Under the pieces are notes generated by a model that made no database searches, was not told the DNA's origin, and was given only the letters and a program-made list of their open reading frames with translations. Shown piece by piece: positions 54,924 through 63,414 of a stretch of 64,000 bases of DNA. Numbering within the stretch: position 1 is the first letter of the stretch; every line of letters starts with the position of its first letter. Position numbers and translations under genes: made by a program. This stretch comes from Gammaproteobacteria bacterium 45_16_T64 (lineage in GTDB: Bacteria > Pseudomonadota > Gammaproteobacteria > Pseudomonadales > Ketobacteraceae), in the NCBI GenBank assembly GCA_002162955.1, contig MABD01000014.1, positions 1 to 64,000 on the forward strand. The letters are read 5' to 3'.

Positions 54924-56906
54924 TCACTCAACACGCTCAATAAATTGGATAACTTTGAGAAATTGATAACTTCCTACCAACGGCCCAATCCGACGCAAAA
55001 ATGGCCCATATTCGGGAGAATCCCCCAATCCCTTTATTAATTGTCGAATAGCGAGAATATTATGCTTTTCTGCGTGCTCTTTCATTTCCAATAAAATTCT
55101 ACTATCCGGTAGCACCATAGGCATATCGGCAATAGCAACACTTTGATCAGGCTGAGAGTGTATCCATGTCAACCCTAGATGCTCGCCCAGCAGCGATAAC
55201 ACAACCTCTTCTTCAATCGGCTTTTCTAGAATATCTTGAAAATCAACACGATGAATTTTCTCTCTCATATCTTCCCTAGCGGCAGCAGTTAACGCGATTA
55301 CTGGTACCTCTCGATAACCAGCGCTACGAATCTCATTCAGCACCGAAAAACCATCTTTGTCCGGCATATAGATATCTAGAAATAGTAGGTCCGTATTTTC
55401 ACTCTCCAATTGCTTCAGAATATCACTACCGCCATCAAGTTCACTGACAACAAACCCAAGCTGCTGCAACATCTGCCGCAGCACCTCACGATTAAAATCA
55501 ATATCATCAACGATCAATATATTCCTTCGCTCGCCCTCATAGCCCACCACACGAGTACTAAGAGTCGATGTCGAATGTATTTTTTGGTCAACCGTAGACA
55601 ATTGTAGGTCAAACAAAAAGGCACTCCCTTCGCCCAATTGACTCTTCACTGTTAGGTCCCCCCCCATCAATGCAATAAGATTCTTGCTTATCGTCAAACC
55701 TAACCCAGACCCTTCCGCACTAGTCATTGAATTCCCAACCTGTCGATACGGTATAAAAATATCCTCCAACATACTTTGAGGGATACCAATACCCGTATCT
55801 GCGATGGTGAATCGCAACACACAACTATCACCATCGCTGTGTTTTTTTGAATTAACCAACACAATTGAAAAGGTAACCTCACCATTTTCCGTGAATTTAA
55901 CCGCGTTATTGAGCAGATTTAACAACACCTGTCGCAGGCGTTTATCATCGACAAAAACAGCTGCCGGCAGATCTTCGGGAAATTCATAAATGAGTTTAAT
56001 ATCCTTCATTTCTGCACGTACAGCAGTCATTTCTACCAGCGTGTTTAGAAAATCTAACAAAGGCACATCCGACGGCATGAGTTGAATCCCATCTGAGTCC
56101 ACCTTCGAAAAATCAAGAATGTCATTAATCAACGTCAGCAAATGGGCAGCGCTACGATGAATCGTATCAACACCGCGCCCCTGAGCTTCCATAATCCCCG
56201 TATCTTTCTTAAATAGCTGAGTATAACCAAGGATGGCATTTAGCGGTGTCCGAAGCTCATGACTCACGTTCGCCATAAATCGTGTTTTAGCTCGATCCGC
56301 AATTTCGATATTCTTATTCACCTTATTCAGCCGATATACCAACACCAGTATGATTACCCATACGACCACAAATAGCGCAGGAATAATGAATGCTTGGGTC
56401 ACCAACTCCGCTTTAAGATCCGCTCCTAACCAACGATAATATGCGTCCGTCATACTGAAATGCGCCACCGCCAGCATATTGAGTTCGTCATCAATAACTG
56501 CGATTTTTGTGTCAATACAACTGCCACAGTCAAGAGTCCCCTCCCGCAGATCTAGACTGCCTTTTACGGCCGCGACGACATCATAATCAACCTCCAACGC
56601 AACCCCTTTTATAAAAGGCTCATCAATCGATGGATCAGTAATAAGCAGCATTTCCTCAAACGCAATTAAGATCGCTTTTTCACGCTGCATATCATCTTTA
56701 ATCTCCAGCGCTTTTAATAATGCTCCCGCTTGAGATTGAGAAAGAATCTCGGCCTGGGTTTCAGCGGCAAGGCGCAGTCGCGGATCAAGCACGTTGTACC
56801 AATACTGGTAAAGGGACCCTAAAAAGAAAACCATCATAAACAGGAAAACAATGCTAATCACCGCATTATTAATGGCGTGGGGCGGTATATTTATTTTAAG
56901 GCGCAT
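54924..56906 (-). CDS. Hybrid sensor histidine kinase
   Basis: This 660-aa protein has membrane segments at about 13-35 and 171-195 bounding a periplasmic sensor of about 135 residues that includes a CGSC motif (LDCGSCIDTKIAVI). The dimerisation domain has its phospho-His in NVSHELRTPLNAILGYTQLF (near 219). The ATPase domain shows N-box LLNLLNNAVKFTE, FTIADTGIGIP and GSGLGLTISKNL. A receiver follows (NILIVDDIDFNREVL; acceptor Asp in LLFLDIYMPDKDG). The last 70 residues are helical and lack an obvious HPt His. It overlaps the YfiR-like gene by 11 bp and likely takes its signal from it. Nearby REC proteins are candidate partners. Confidence 0.9.
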   Translation of the reverse strand: MRLKINIPPHAINNAVISIVFLFMMVFFLGSLYQYWYNVLDPRLRLAAETQAEILSQSQAGALLKALEIKDDMQREKAILIAFEEMLLITDPSIDEPFIKGVALEVDYDVVAAVKGSLDLREGTLDCGSCIDTKIAVIDDELNMLAVAHFSMTDAYYRWLGADLKAELVTQAFIIPALFVVVWVIILVLVYRLNKVNKNIEIADRAKTRFMANVSHELRTPLNAILGYTQLFKKDTGIMEAQGRGVDTIHRSAAHLLTLINDILDFSKVDSDGIQLMPSDVPLLDFLNTLVEMTAVRAEMKDIKLIYEFPEDLPAAVFVDDKRLRQVLLNLLNNAVKFTENGEVTFSIVLVNSKKHSDGDSCVLRFTIADTGIGIPQSMLEDIFIPYRQVGNSMTSAEGSGLGLTISKNLIALMGGDLTVKSQLGEGSAFLFDLQLSTVDQKIHSTSTLSTRVVGYEGERRNILIVDDIDFNREVLRQMLQQLGFVVSELDGGSDILKQLESENTDLLFLDIYMPDKDGFSVLNEIRSAGYREVPVIALTAAAREDMREKIHRVDFQDILEKPIEEEVVLSLLGEHLGLTWIHSQPDQSVAIADMPMVLPDSRILLEMKEHAEKHNILAIRQLIKGLGDSPEYGPFLRRIGPLVGSYQFLKVIQFIERVE

Positions 56907-57462
56907 AACGTTTAGACACCTTAATAAAAAAGGGTTTTACTTTCACTTTACTAAGCTCTAATGATCGCATATTAACAAAGGGGCGCACTCTTGATTCAAC
57001 AGACAGCCCAGCCATAACGCCTTTTTCGACATCACCTTCAAATGGGGAAAAAAGAATATGCTGATTCGCTATGCTACGTTTGATTACTTTCTTAAGCTGT
57101 TCTGACGATAGTTTTTCCGAGATAAAAACGCCAACCGAAGGCTGACCTCCCCTCGCCAAGTATTGCTTTATTGAAATGGTACGAATAACAACCGGCACCT
57201 CATGTAAAACAGACAAATCTTGTGTCAGCATCTCTGCACTTCTCAGTGCCAAAGCCTCATCATATTGATAAACCATATCCACATAGATATTGCCGTCAGG
57301 TAGAATGCTATTTCTATAATTCATATCGGCAACGAGCATCGTTCGAAATAGCTTTTGGCCTACGGAAATTCGTCTATCCGTAAACGAATCCGCTACCGTC
57401 GACGCACTCGTTGTCGTCACCAACCAAAGCATGATAATTACTTGAGTCACTACTCGCCGCAT
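56896..57462 (-). CDS. YfiR-like periplasmic protein
   Basis: The 188-aa precursor has a signal peptide (cleavage near TSASTVAD). The mature protein follows the YfiR/DUF4154 plan in a diverged form: a helix and strand at VGQKLFRTMLVADMNYR, IYVDMVYQYDEAL, a central VGVFISEKLS strand (in place of the usual 'LFI' strand), and an end VRPFVNMRSLELSKVKVKPF. It sits between a TonB-dependent receptor and a hybrid kinase, the same position relative to a kinase as the clearer YfiR protein at 27815. Confidence in the family is moderate. Confidence 0.6.
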   Translation of the reverse strand: MRRVVTQVIIMLWLVTTTSASTVADSFTDRRISVGQKLFRTMLVADMNYRNSILPDGNIYVDMVYQYDEALALRSAEMLTQDLSVLHEVPVVIRTISIKQYLARGGQPSVGVFISEKLSSEQLKKVIKRSIANQHILFSPFEGDVEKGVMAGLSVESRVRPFVNMRSLELSKVKVKPFFIKVSKRYAP

Positions 57463-57502
57463 GATGGTTCTTTTCCACTGAACACAATCACATTAGAAGC
57501 CT

Positions 57503-59566
57503 CTAGAATCCATACTCAATCCCAAGATATCCACTTATCCCCCCCTGCGTTAGCCCTTCTGGCCACTGCGTGGGATACGATTGTATTTCCCACTCCTCAT
57601 CCGTCAGGTTTTTAATCACAAACTGCACTAATAGATCTTTCCCTCCCATGGGAGGTTTATACGTTAAGGTATAATCCACTGTTGTGTAGGCATCAAACGT
57701 TTCTACATGTGGCAATGCCAAATTAGGTAGCTCTGCCCCTTCTTGCTCTCCTACGTAATGTAACAATAACGAATGGCTGGTATGGGGCGTCATTTCCCAA
57801 AACACACCGAGATTAGCCAGCCAATTAACAACCCCCGTGAACTCTTCATCTGTATCCAACTTATCTTCCGTTTCCACATAAGATATATTTGAGAGGACCT
57901 GCCAACTATCGTTGATTTGTTCTACCCATTCCCACTCCGCCCCCATCGCATTCACTTCGCCCACATTGTGATACGTCGGCACTTGCCCCGGTATAAGTAA
58001 CAACTCAATAAGGTCGGTGTATTCTGCTCGAAATAAGGTTGTCGTTATTTTTCGATACGCTTGTCGATAGATGTAGCTCACCTCTGCGCTAGCCAGTTCT
58101 TCAGGGCTCAAGTCGTTAGCCTGCTCCGCAGATGAAGAGTTAATACCAAAATAACGCTGTTCTAGAGTTGGGGGACGATAAGCTTCGGCATATTGCAACT
58201 TGACGATGTGATTCTCTGCCACACGCCACACTCCTGCAACCCTCGGAGAAGAGCGGCTTCCTATATCGCTATAATCATCGTGACGGACCCCAAACGTTAA
58301 CTCTACACCATCGAATACCTTCCATTGATCCTGCAACACTGCGCTATTATATCGCCGATCAGAATCAATTAACGCCTCCGGTTTTTCATCCTCAAACACC
58401 ATGCCAGAGTCAGCTCCTACAAGGGATTTATAGGCATCAGAAACCTCAAACCTGGCCGCCTCCAAAATCAGCATTAGCTGGTTGTTAACACTGGTTTGCC
58501 AATCAAATAATGCACTGACCTTTAGATAGGATTCCTCTTGCCCCCTTTCTTCTATATTGTCTTCCGGATTGATGAGCGGAGGCCTCGTGCCCGGCAAAGG
58601 AATTCCCGCAGGCAACACCAACTGCTCTGCCTCATCTGTATTGATATGCTGGTAAGTCGTAGTGAATACAGAATCCAGCGTGTCGCTCAACTTCCATTTT
58701 TTAACCAGACTTACGTTAAACAGCTCTTCTTTTCTAGGCGAGTAATCGTCTTCGCTCTTCGCCACTCGACCAAAAAAACTCCCACGCTCCACTTCGATAT
58801 ATTGCCCTCTCAATTGGTAACCACTATAAGCAGCCTTAAAACTCAACAACAGACCTTGCTCTTGATCAAAAATATCACTTGGCGCATACCCCGCACCATG
58901 AAATGAGAAGTTATCTACACCTGATTCACGAGCAGTACCATCAGTATTCCAGAAAGAGACATTCATCCCCCAACCAACCCCACCACCACTTTCTCCCGCC
59001 AGGGCTACATCTATTTGGCCATAGCCATTACTTCCGCCTTTCATGTGTATTGCTTGATTATTTTCTCGAGTAATAATGTTCACTACGCCTGAAAACGCGA
59101 ATTCTCCATAAATGGAGGACCCCGGACCTCTGATGACTTCAATACGATCGACCTGGAAGATAGGCAAACGTAGCACCGAATCAGCCGCTCCAGTGACCGC
59201 ACTGTTGATCGATACACCATTAAGCATGATTTTCAAATTACTCGAACTCAATGAAGAACCCACACCTCGCACAACAGACACTACCTGCCCTGTATTTCCT
59301 ACACTGACATATATGCCCGGCACTCTTTGCAATGCCTCTCCGGTTGTTTGTACCCCCATCTCCTTGAGCTTGTCTCCATGCATCACGGTGACCGAACCCG
59401 GCACATAGTCCGCATTCATATTTGTTTTTGTAGCAAGATCCGTTTCCTGACTGAGTAAAGCCATTAATTCAGCTAACGCCTCATCATCACCGGCTAAAAC
59501 CTGAACAGGAAAAATCAAGGACATACACACGAGTAAATAGGACTGACGAGCGCTTGGGGTTTTCAT
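57503..59566 (-). CDS. TonB-dependent outer-membrane receptor
   Basis: In this 687-aa protein a signal peptide ends near PVQVLAGDDE. The N-terminal stretch LAELMALLSQETDLATKTNM leads to the plug domain (about 50-165; GEALQRVPGIYVSVGNTGQV; VDRIEVIRGPGSSIYGEFAF; GVVNIIT). The barrel occupies the rest and ends in YLGIEYGF with a terminal Phe. This subgroup, with the short acidic N-terminal ATKT segment, is one I associate with YfiR-type partners rather than with siderophore uptake. The ligand is unknown. It heads the operon receptor-YfiR-kinase (41-bp gap to the next gene). Confidence 0.92.
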   Translation of the reverse strand: MKTPSARQSYLLVCMSLIFPVQVLAGDDEALAELMALLSQETDLATKTNMNADYVPGSVTVMHGDKLKEMGVQTTGEALQRVPGIYVSVGNTGQVVSVVRGVGSSLSSSNLKIMLNGVSINSAVTGAADSVLRLPIFQVDRIEVIRGPGSSIYGEFAFSGVVNIITRENNQAIHMKGGSNGYGQIDVALAGESGGGVGWGMNVSFWNTDGTARESGVDNFSFHGAGYAPSDIFDQEQGLLLSFKAAYSGYQLRGQYIEVERGSFFGRVAKSEDDYSPRKEELFNVSLVKKWKLSDTLDSVFTTTYQHINTDEAEQLVLPAGIPLPGTRPPLINPEDNIEERGQEESYLKVSALFDWQTSVNNQLMLILEAARFEVSDAYKSLVGADSGMVFEDEKPEALIDSDRRYNSAVLQDQWKVFDGVELTFGVRHDDYSDIGSRSSPRVAGVWRVAENHIVKLQYAEAYRPPTLEQRYFGINSSSAEQANDLSPEELASAEVSYIYRQAYRKITTTLFRAEYTDLIELLLIPGQVPTYHNVGEVNAMGAEWEWVEQINDSWQVLSNISYVETEDKLDTDEEFTGVVNWLANLGVFWEMTPHTSHSLLLHYVGEQEGAELPNLALPHVETFDAYTTVDYTLTYKPPMGGKDLLVQFVIKNLTDEEWEIQSYPTQWPEGLTQGGISGYLGIEYGF

Positions 59567-59639
59567 GACATATTGACCCTAAAACATTGGTTCTTAGTCA
59601 TATTAGTATTGCACAAGCTAGAAAAAGCATGACAAATCC

Positions 59640-60614
59640 CTACTGGTTTCGCCTTAGAGACTCCAACAACACATTCTCTATATTTAGGTAACAGCGATCC
59701 CTACCCAGCGCTTTCGCCATGTACAATCCTTTATCCGCCTTATCCATAAGTTCCGATCGGTTACTTTGTTTTGTTGGCACACAGGATTCCACCCCCAAAC
59801 TAATAGAAACATGATCAGAAATTTCCGACGCTGCATGCGGAATCGCCAACAGGTTTACCTGACGGCGTAATTTCTCCGCCACAGCCATTGCTTGGGGTGC
59901 TGTCGTTTCTGGCAGCATCACCACAAACTCTTCCCCACCGTAACGCGCTAACACGTCACCCGGACGCTCCAGTGCAGCTTGCATAATCGTTACAAGCTGC
60001 CTTAAGCAATCATCCCCCTTACCATGACCATAAATATCGTTATAGGCCTTGAAAAAATCGACATCAATCATTATGACTGACAAAGCCTTAGCTGCTCGCT
60101 GGCAACGTCGCCACTCTTGATCTAACAGCCCATCAAATTGACGCCTATTAGGTGCATTGGTCAGGCCATCAATTGACGCCAGGTGGTTTAGCAAGTCCGT
60201 TTTCTTCTTCATCTCCAAATGATTTCGAACCCGCGCTTTCAATATAGAGATATTGTAGGGCTTGGTTATGTAATCTATCGCTCCAAGTGCCAAGCCTCTC
60301 GCCTCATCATAATTTTCCCCTCGCGCTGTCACAAAAATAACTGGAATATTCATTGTCTCCGGCTTTGACTTCAACCTTTTGCACACTTCATATCCATCCA
60401 TACCCGGCATCATGATGTCCAACAGAACCAGATCTGGCAGTCGGTTATTCGCCAACTCAACTGCATCTTCTCCATTCAACGCGACCATTAAGTGCGTGTT
60501 TTCATATTGCAAATGTTCAACAAGAATATCGACATTTGCAGGCACGTCATCAACCACAAGAATACTTGGAACCGAATTTCCTGCATATGCTAACTCCATA
60601 CCGTTCATCCTCAC
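59640..60614 (-). CDS. REC-GGDEF diguanylate cyclase (PleD-like)
   Basis: Of 324 residues, a receiver spans about 15-135 (SILVVDDVPANVDILVEHLQ; acceptor Asp in LVLLDIMMPGMDG; Lys in YITKPYN). The GGDEF domain (about 155-320) has the active RYGGEEFVVMLPE near 223 and, five residues before it, an RPGD inhibitory site, so it should make cyclic di-GMP and be feedback-controlled. The start is GTG 60614 or an internal ATG at 60608 or 60599. A sigma54 promoter with an activator array lies upstream, shared with the divergent activator gene. Its receiver is close in sequence to that of the activator. Confidence 0.9.
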   Translation of the reverse strand: MRMNGMELAYAGNSVPSILVVDDVPANVDILVEHLQYENTHLMVALNGEDAVELANNRLPDLVLLDIMMPGMDGYEVCKRLKSKPETMNIPVIFVTARGENYDEARGLALGAIDYITKPYNISILKARVRNHLEMKKKTDLLNHLASIDGLTNAPNRRQFDGLLDQEWRRCQRAAKALSVIMIDVDFFKAYNDIYGHGKGDDCLRQLVTIMQAALERPGDVLARYGGEEFVVMLPETTAPQAMAVAEKLRRQVNLLAIPHAASEISDHVSISLGVESCVPTKQSNRSELMDKADKGLYMAKALGRDRCYLNIENVLLESLRRNQ

Positions 60615-60646
60615 TCAATCATCATCAGTCGCGTTTCCTTATTATT

Positions 60647-60662
60647 TGCAATATTGCTACCA
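60647..60662 (-). promoter_or_regulatory. Sigma54 (-24/-12) promoter of the REC-GGDEF gene
   Basis: On the minus strand TGGTAGC-AATA-TTGCA keeps GG and GC at the right spacing with a perfect TTGC block; three bases of the -24 block differ from consensus. The predicted start near 60636 gives a short leader to the REC-GGDEF gene. Weaker by sequence than the other two sigma54 sites, but supported by the same site array spacing. Confidence 0.6.
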
Positions 60663-60738
60663 AATATACAAACACGAACGTTATCAGCCAGTTACCTTCT
60701 AAGCCGCAATATGCCTCGCCTTTTCATTCGCATTTATT

Positions 60739-60787
60739 CTCTTATAGGGGCCGGAACTCCTATAGAAACCCGTAACTTCGCTTATAG
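60739..60787. promoter_or_regulatory. Array of three CTTATAG-type activator sites between divergent regulators
   Basis: Copies: CTCTTATAG (60739), CTCCTATAG (60757) and CGCTTATAG (60779), spacings 18 and 22 bp. The nearest is 77 bp from the -24 element of the REC-GGDEF promoter (60662). The last ends 31 bp before the activator's ATG, so the activator could also control its own transcription from here. Confidence 0.65.
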
Positions 60788-60817
60788 TTAGTTAATAAAT
60801 TGGGAGTTCGCGCTGAT

Positions 60818-62359
60818 ATGGCTGAAGCACCACTGTTACTACTTGTCGATGACAAACCAGAAAATTTAGATATTCTCGTCTCTCATCTTGAAGGGGCTGG
60901 CTACGATCTGGCCGTCGCCCTGTCCGGCGAAGATGCTCTCAATATTGTTGAGCTACAAAACCCTAGCCTTGTCCTGCTTGATATCATGATGCCTGGAATC
61001 GATGGCTTTCAGACCTGCTTGGCTCTCAAAAAAATTACACATATAAAAGATGTACCTGTCATCTTCATGAGCGCCTTAGCCGATACAGAAAGTAAGGTAA
61101 GAGGGTTTGCGGTAGGTGGCGTTGACTTTGTCACCAAGCCATTTCAGCGTGAAGAGGTCTTATCGCGCATTAACACGCACCTCACCATTCAACGCCAACA
61201 TCTCTTATTACAAAATCAGAACCAGAGTCTCCAGCAAGTCAACCAACAACTCCAAGCACAAATTGATAAGACCAAAGCGGTGAAGAAAGAGCTCGATATA
61301 GTCGACCATCGCCTATCTGCACTCACGCAGCAAGAAGCACAACAATGGGGTATAGAAGCATTTATAGGCCATAGTCCTATGATTACCTCCGTACTCCAGG
61401 AAGTGCGAAGCTTACAGCAAGTAGATAGAACGAATGTCCTGGTACTGGGGGAAAGCGGTACAGGCAAAGAATTAATATCGCGCGCAATTCATTTCGGCAG
61501 TCACCGCAAGGACAAACCTTTTATTGCAGTGAATTGCTCCGCTATACCCGCAGACCTTGCGGATTCGGAATTTTTTGGGCATACCAAAGGTGCATTCACT
61601 GGAGCAGTCAGTAGTCGCACAGGGCATTTTATGGACGCCAATGGAGGCACCCTGTTTCTTGACGAGATTGGGGATATGCCTTTGGCACTACAAGCAAAGC
61701 TCTTACGAGTACTTGAGGATGGACAGGTCACCCCTGTCGGAGGCAACACATTCAGTAAAGCGAATGTCCGTGTTGTTTCAGCAACAAATATGGACCTTCG
61801 AGAAAAAGTCAAAAATAACCTCTTTCGCCAAGATTTATATTTTAGGTTAGCTGGATACGGCATCACCCTCCCCCCACTAAGGAAGCGCACAGAGGATATC
61901 CCTATACTCGCGAGGCACTTTCTACAACAACTGGCTGGTGAGATGGGCAAAGACAACACAAGCATCTCCGATGCGGCCATATCGGCGCTACAACGCTATG
62001 ACTTCCCTGGCAACGTGAGAGAGCTTAGGAACATTATTGAGCACGCACTCATCAGCTGCCGTATGGGTACAATAAAACCAGCACACCTACATTTCATTCA
62101 TGATATCGACATTCTAGAACACACAATTCACCATGCAAGAACCGCGAGTGAAAGCCCTGCCCCCCATATACAAGCCTGCTGCGACGAAGATAGTATCCTT
62201 GCTTATATCCAAGAGAACGGCCGCATTGACAATTCAGCCACACAGACACTACTCAAGGTTGAACACCCTCGAGCATCCTATCTTTTAAAAAAGTTATTGT
62301 CTGAGAGAAAGATAATAAAACAAGGGGAGCGGCGCTGGGCTTACTACACATTGAAATGA
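60818..62359 (+). CDS. REC-AAA+ sigma54 activator with non-Fis C-terminus
   Basis: ATG 60818 (after GGGAG) gives 513 residues. The receiver (about 5-120; LLLVDDKPENLDILVSHLEG; acceptor Asp in LVLLDIMMPGIDG) resembles that of the neighbouring REC-GGDEF protein. A coiled-coil linker (about 125-175, Gln-rich) leads to the AAA+ domain with Walker A GESGTGKE, the sigma54-contact loop GAFTGA (near 258), and Walker B GGTLFLDEIGDMP. Instead of a Fis-type HTH, the last 60 residues (IQENGRIDNSATQTLLKVEH, RASYLLKKLLSERKI) look like a winged helix. It should activate sigma54 promoters on phosphorylation, and the three local ones are the obvious targets. Confidence 0.9.
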   Translation: MAEAPLLLLVDDKPENLDILVSHLEGAGYDLAVALSGEDALNIVELQNPSLVLLDIMMPGIDGFQTCLALKKITHIKDVPVIFMSALADTESKVRGFAVGGVDFVTKPFQREEVLSRINTHLTIQRQHLLLQNQNQSLQQVNQQLQAQIDKTKAVKKELDIVDHRLSALTQQEAQQWGIEAFIGHSPMITSVLQEVRSLQQVDRTNVLVLGESGTGKELISRAIHFGSHRKDKPFIAVNCSAIPADLADSEFFGHTKGAFTGAVSSRTGHFMDANGGTLFLDEIGDMPLALQAKLLRVLEDGQVTPVGGNTFSKANVRVVSATNMDLREKVKNNLFRQDLYFRLAGYGITLPPLRKRTEDIPILARHFLQQLAGEMGKDNTSISDAAISALQRYDFPGNVRELRNIIEHALISCRMGTIKPAHLHFIHDIDILEHTIHHARTASESPAPHIQACCDEDSILAYIQENGRIDNSATQTLLKVEHPRASYLLKKLLSERKIIKQGERRWAYYTLK

Positions 62360-62385
62360 ACAGAGGTAAATTTCAGACAAAGAAA

Positions 62386-62413
62386 AAGGGCTTAGCATTT
62401 CTGCTAAGCCCTT
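62386..62413 (+). terminator. Intrinsic terminator after the sigma54 activator
   Basis: Stem AAGGGCTTAGCA with a 4-nt loop and its complement TGCTAAGCCCTT, 27 bp after the stop. The following plus-strand sequence (atcttat) has a weak T-tract. Confidence 0.75.
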
Positions 62414-62421
62414 ATCTTATA

Positions 62422-62498
62422 TGGTGCGCCAGGAAGGATTCGAACCTCCGACCACCTGGTTCGTAGCCAGGTACTCTATCCAGCTGAGCTACTGGCGC
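62422..62498 (-). tRNA. tRNA-Arg (anticodon ACG)
   Basis: Read on the minus strand, the 77-nt gene has acceptor stem GCGCCAG/CTGGCGC, D-arm GCTCAGCTGGATAGAGT, anticodon loop CTACGAA (ACG) and T-arm GGTTCGAATCC, ending in an encoded ACCA tail. ACG reads CGN codons after A-to-I editing. Confidence 0.95.
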
Positions 62499-62609
62499 TT
62501 TAAGAGGGTGCGAATATTAATGGTTATGCTCTTGAAAGTCAACGATAATTTCATCTTTTTGACTTTCTTAACCTTCGCTTATCTTTGCAATCAGATAATA
62601 AATAAAGAG

Positions 62610-62701
62610 TGGCGGAGAAGGAGGGATTCGAACCCTCGATGGGATTTAAAGCCCATACTCCCTTAGCAGGGGAGCGCCTTCGGCCTCTCGGCCACCTCTC
62701 C
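62610..62701 (-). tRNA. tRNA-Ser (anticodon GCT)
   Basis: The 92-nt gene has acceptor GGAGAGG/CTTCTCC with one G-T pair, a class II long variable arm (TATGGG...CCCATC region), the anticodon loop containing GCT, T-arm GGTTCGAATCC and encoded CCA. It lies between csrA and tRNA-Arg, all on the minus strand. Confidence 0.95.
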
Positions 62702-62796
62702 ACTCACAGGACGCAAATACTACCATGTTTTTTTCGTTTGCCAACCCCATGGCACTGTTTTTTCACGTTTTTTTAAAAAAAAGTCAAAAAAAGGGC

Positions 62797-62837
62797 GAAA
62801 AAAAACAGGACTCCGGAATTATACGCCGAGTGCCCTG
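62797..62837 (-). terminator. Intrinsic terminator after csrA
   Basis: On the minus strand CAGG..ACTC..CGG pairs with CCG..GAGT..CCTG (62806-62837), followed by eight T. It lies 40 bp after the csrA stop. Confidence 0.72.
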
Positions 62838-62876
62838 CTTTTTTATTGAATCCTGGTTCGTCAGAAAAAGTGTATG

Positions 62877-63068
62877 CTACTCTTCTTCGACATTTGGATT
62901 CTGTTTTTCTCGCTGGATGCGCTGATAAATCTCTTCGCGGTGAACTGCGATTTCTTTAGGTGCGTTGACCCCAATACGAACTTGGTTACCCTTAACACCC
63001 AATACGGTAACAGTCACCTCATCACCGATCATTAACGTCTCACCAACACGCCGAGTCAATATAAGCAT
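62877..63068 (-). CDS. csrA: Carbon storage regulator CsrA (RsmA)
   Basis: The 63-aa protein starts [18 protein letters not shown] and carries [20 protein letters not shown]; the RNA-binding residues (Arg 44 region in VHREEIY and the N-terminal LTRR strand) are intact. It binds GGA motifs in mRNA leaders as a dimer and controls translation. Length and sequence match the family fully. It lies downstream of lysC, followed by two tRNA genes, a common gammaproteobacterial order. Confidence 0.97.
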   Translation of the reverse strand: MLILTRRVGETLMIGDEVTVTVLGVKGNQVRIGVNAPKEIAVHREEIYQRIQREKQNPNVEEE

Positions 63069-63414
63069 CTACCTTCTCCTTCAAGTGCTCCGTGGCAAAA
63101 AATCTGTCCAATCCACTAGCCTTACACCGTAGCCACCACAAGTGGTGGGTACATGCGCATCCCATAGAGAGTCCATTACAGTAATTATTGCCTAGCTACG
63201 TCAAAAATGAAGGCAACTGAGGAAATTCATCCAACTATTTAGTTATGAATGAGTTCCGTTTCCCTTGAATTGGGTTCTAATGCAGGGTGATTGTGATTTC
63301 CTGACCGGAGTTTTATAGTATTGCTGCACGAGAGCGCTAGATTAATGCGCCCTCAGTGAAGCGAAAAAATAATAACAATCATTCATTCTAAATGAATAAG
63401 GCCATTATTGTACG
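63069..63414. other. Spacer between lysC and csrA, likely holding the csrA promoter
   Basis: This 346-bp stretch has no supported gene. It includes a hairpin CCACCAC-AA-GTGGTGG (63134-63149) in the presumed csrA leader, AGGAGA before the csrA ATG, and an AT-rich hairpin (ATTCATTctaAATGAAT, about 63383-63399) 20-30 bp after the lysC stop that may end lysC transcription. Confidence 0.5.

Noticed and set aside
59567-59639. Cobalamin riboswitch or sigma54 promoter before the TonB-dependent receptor
   Set aside because: The spacer is only 73 bp, too short for a cobalamin riboswitch, and has no GG/GC pair at sigma54 spacing or CTTATAG repeat.
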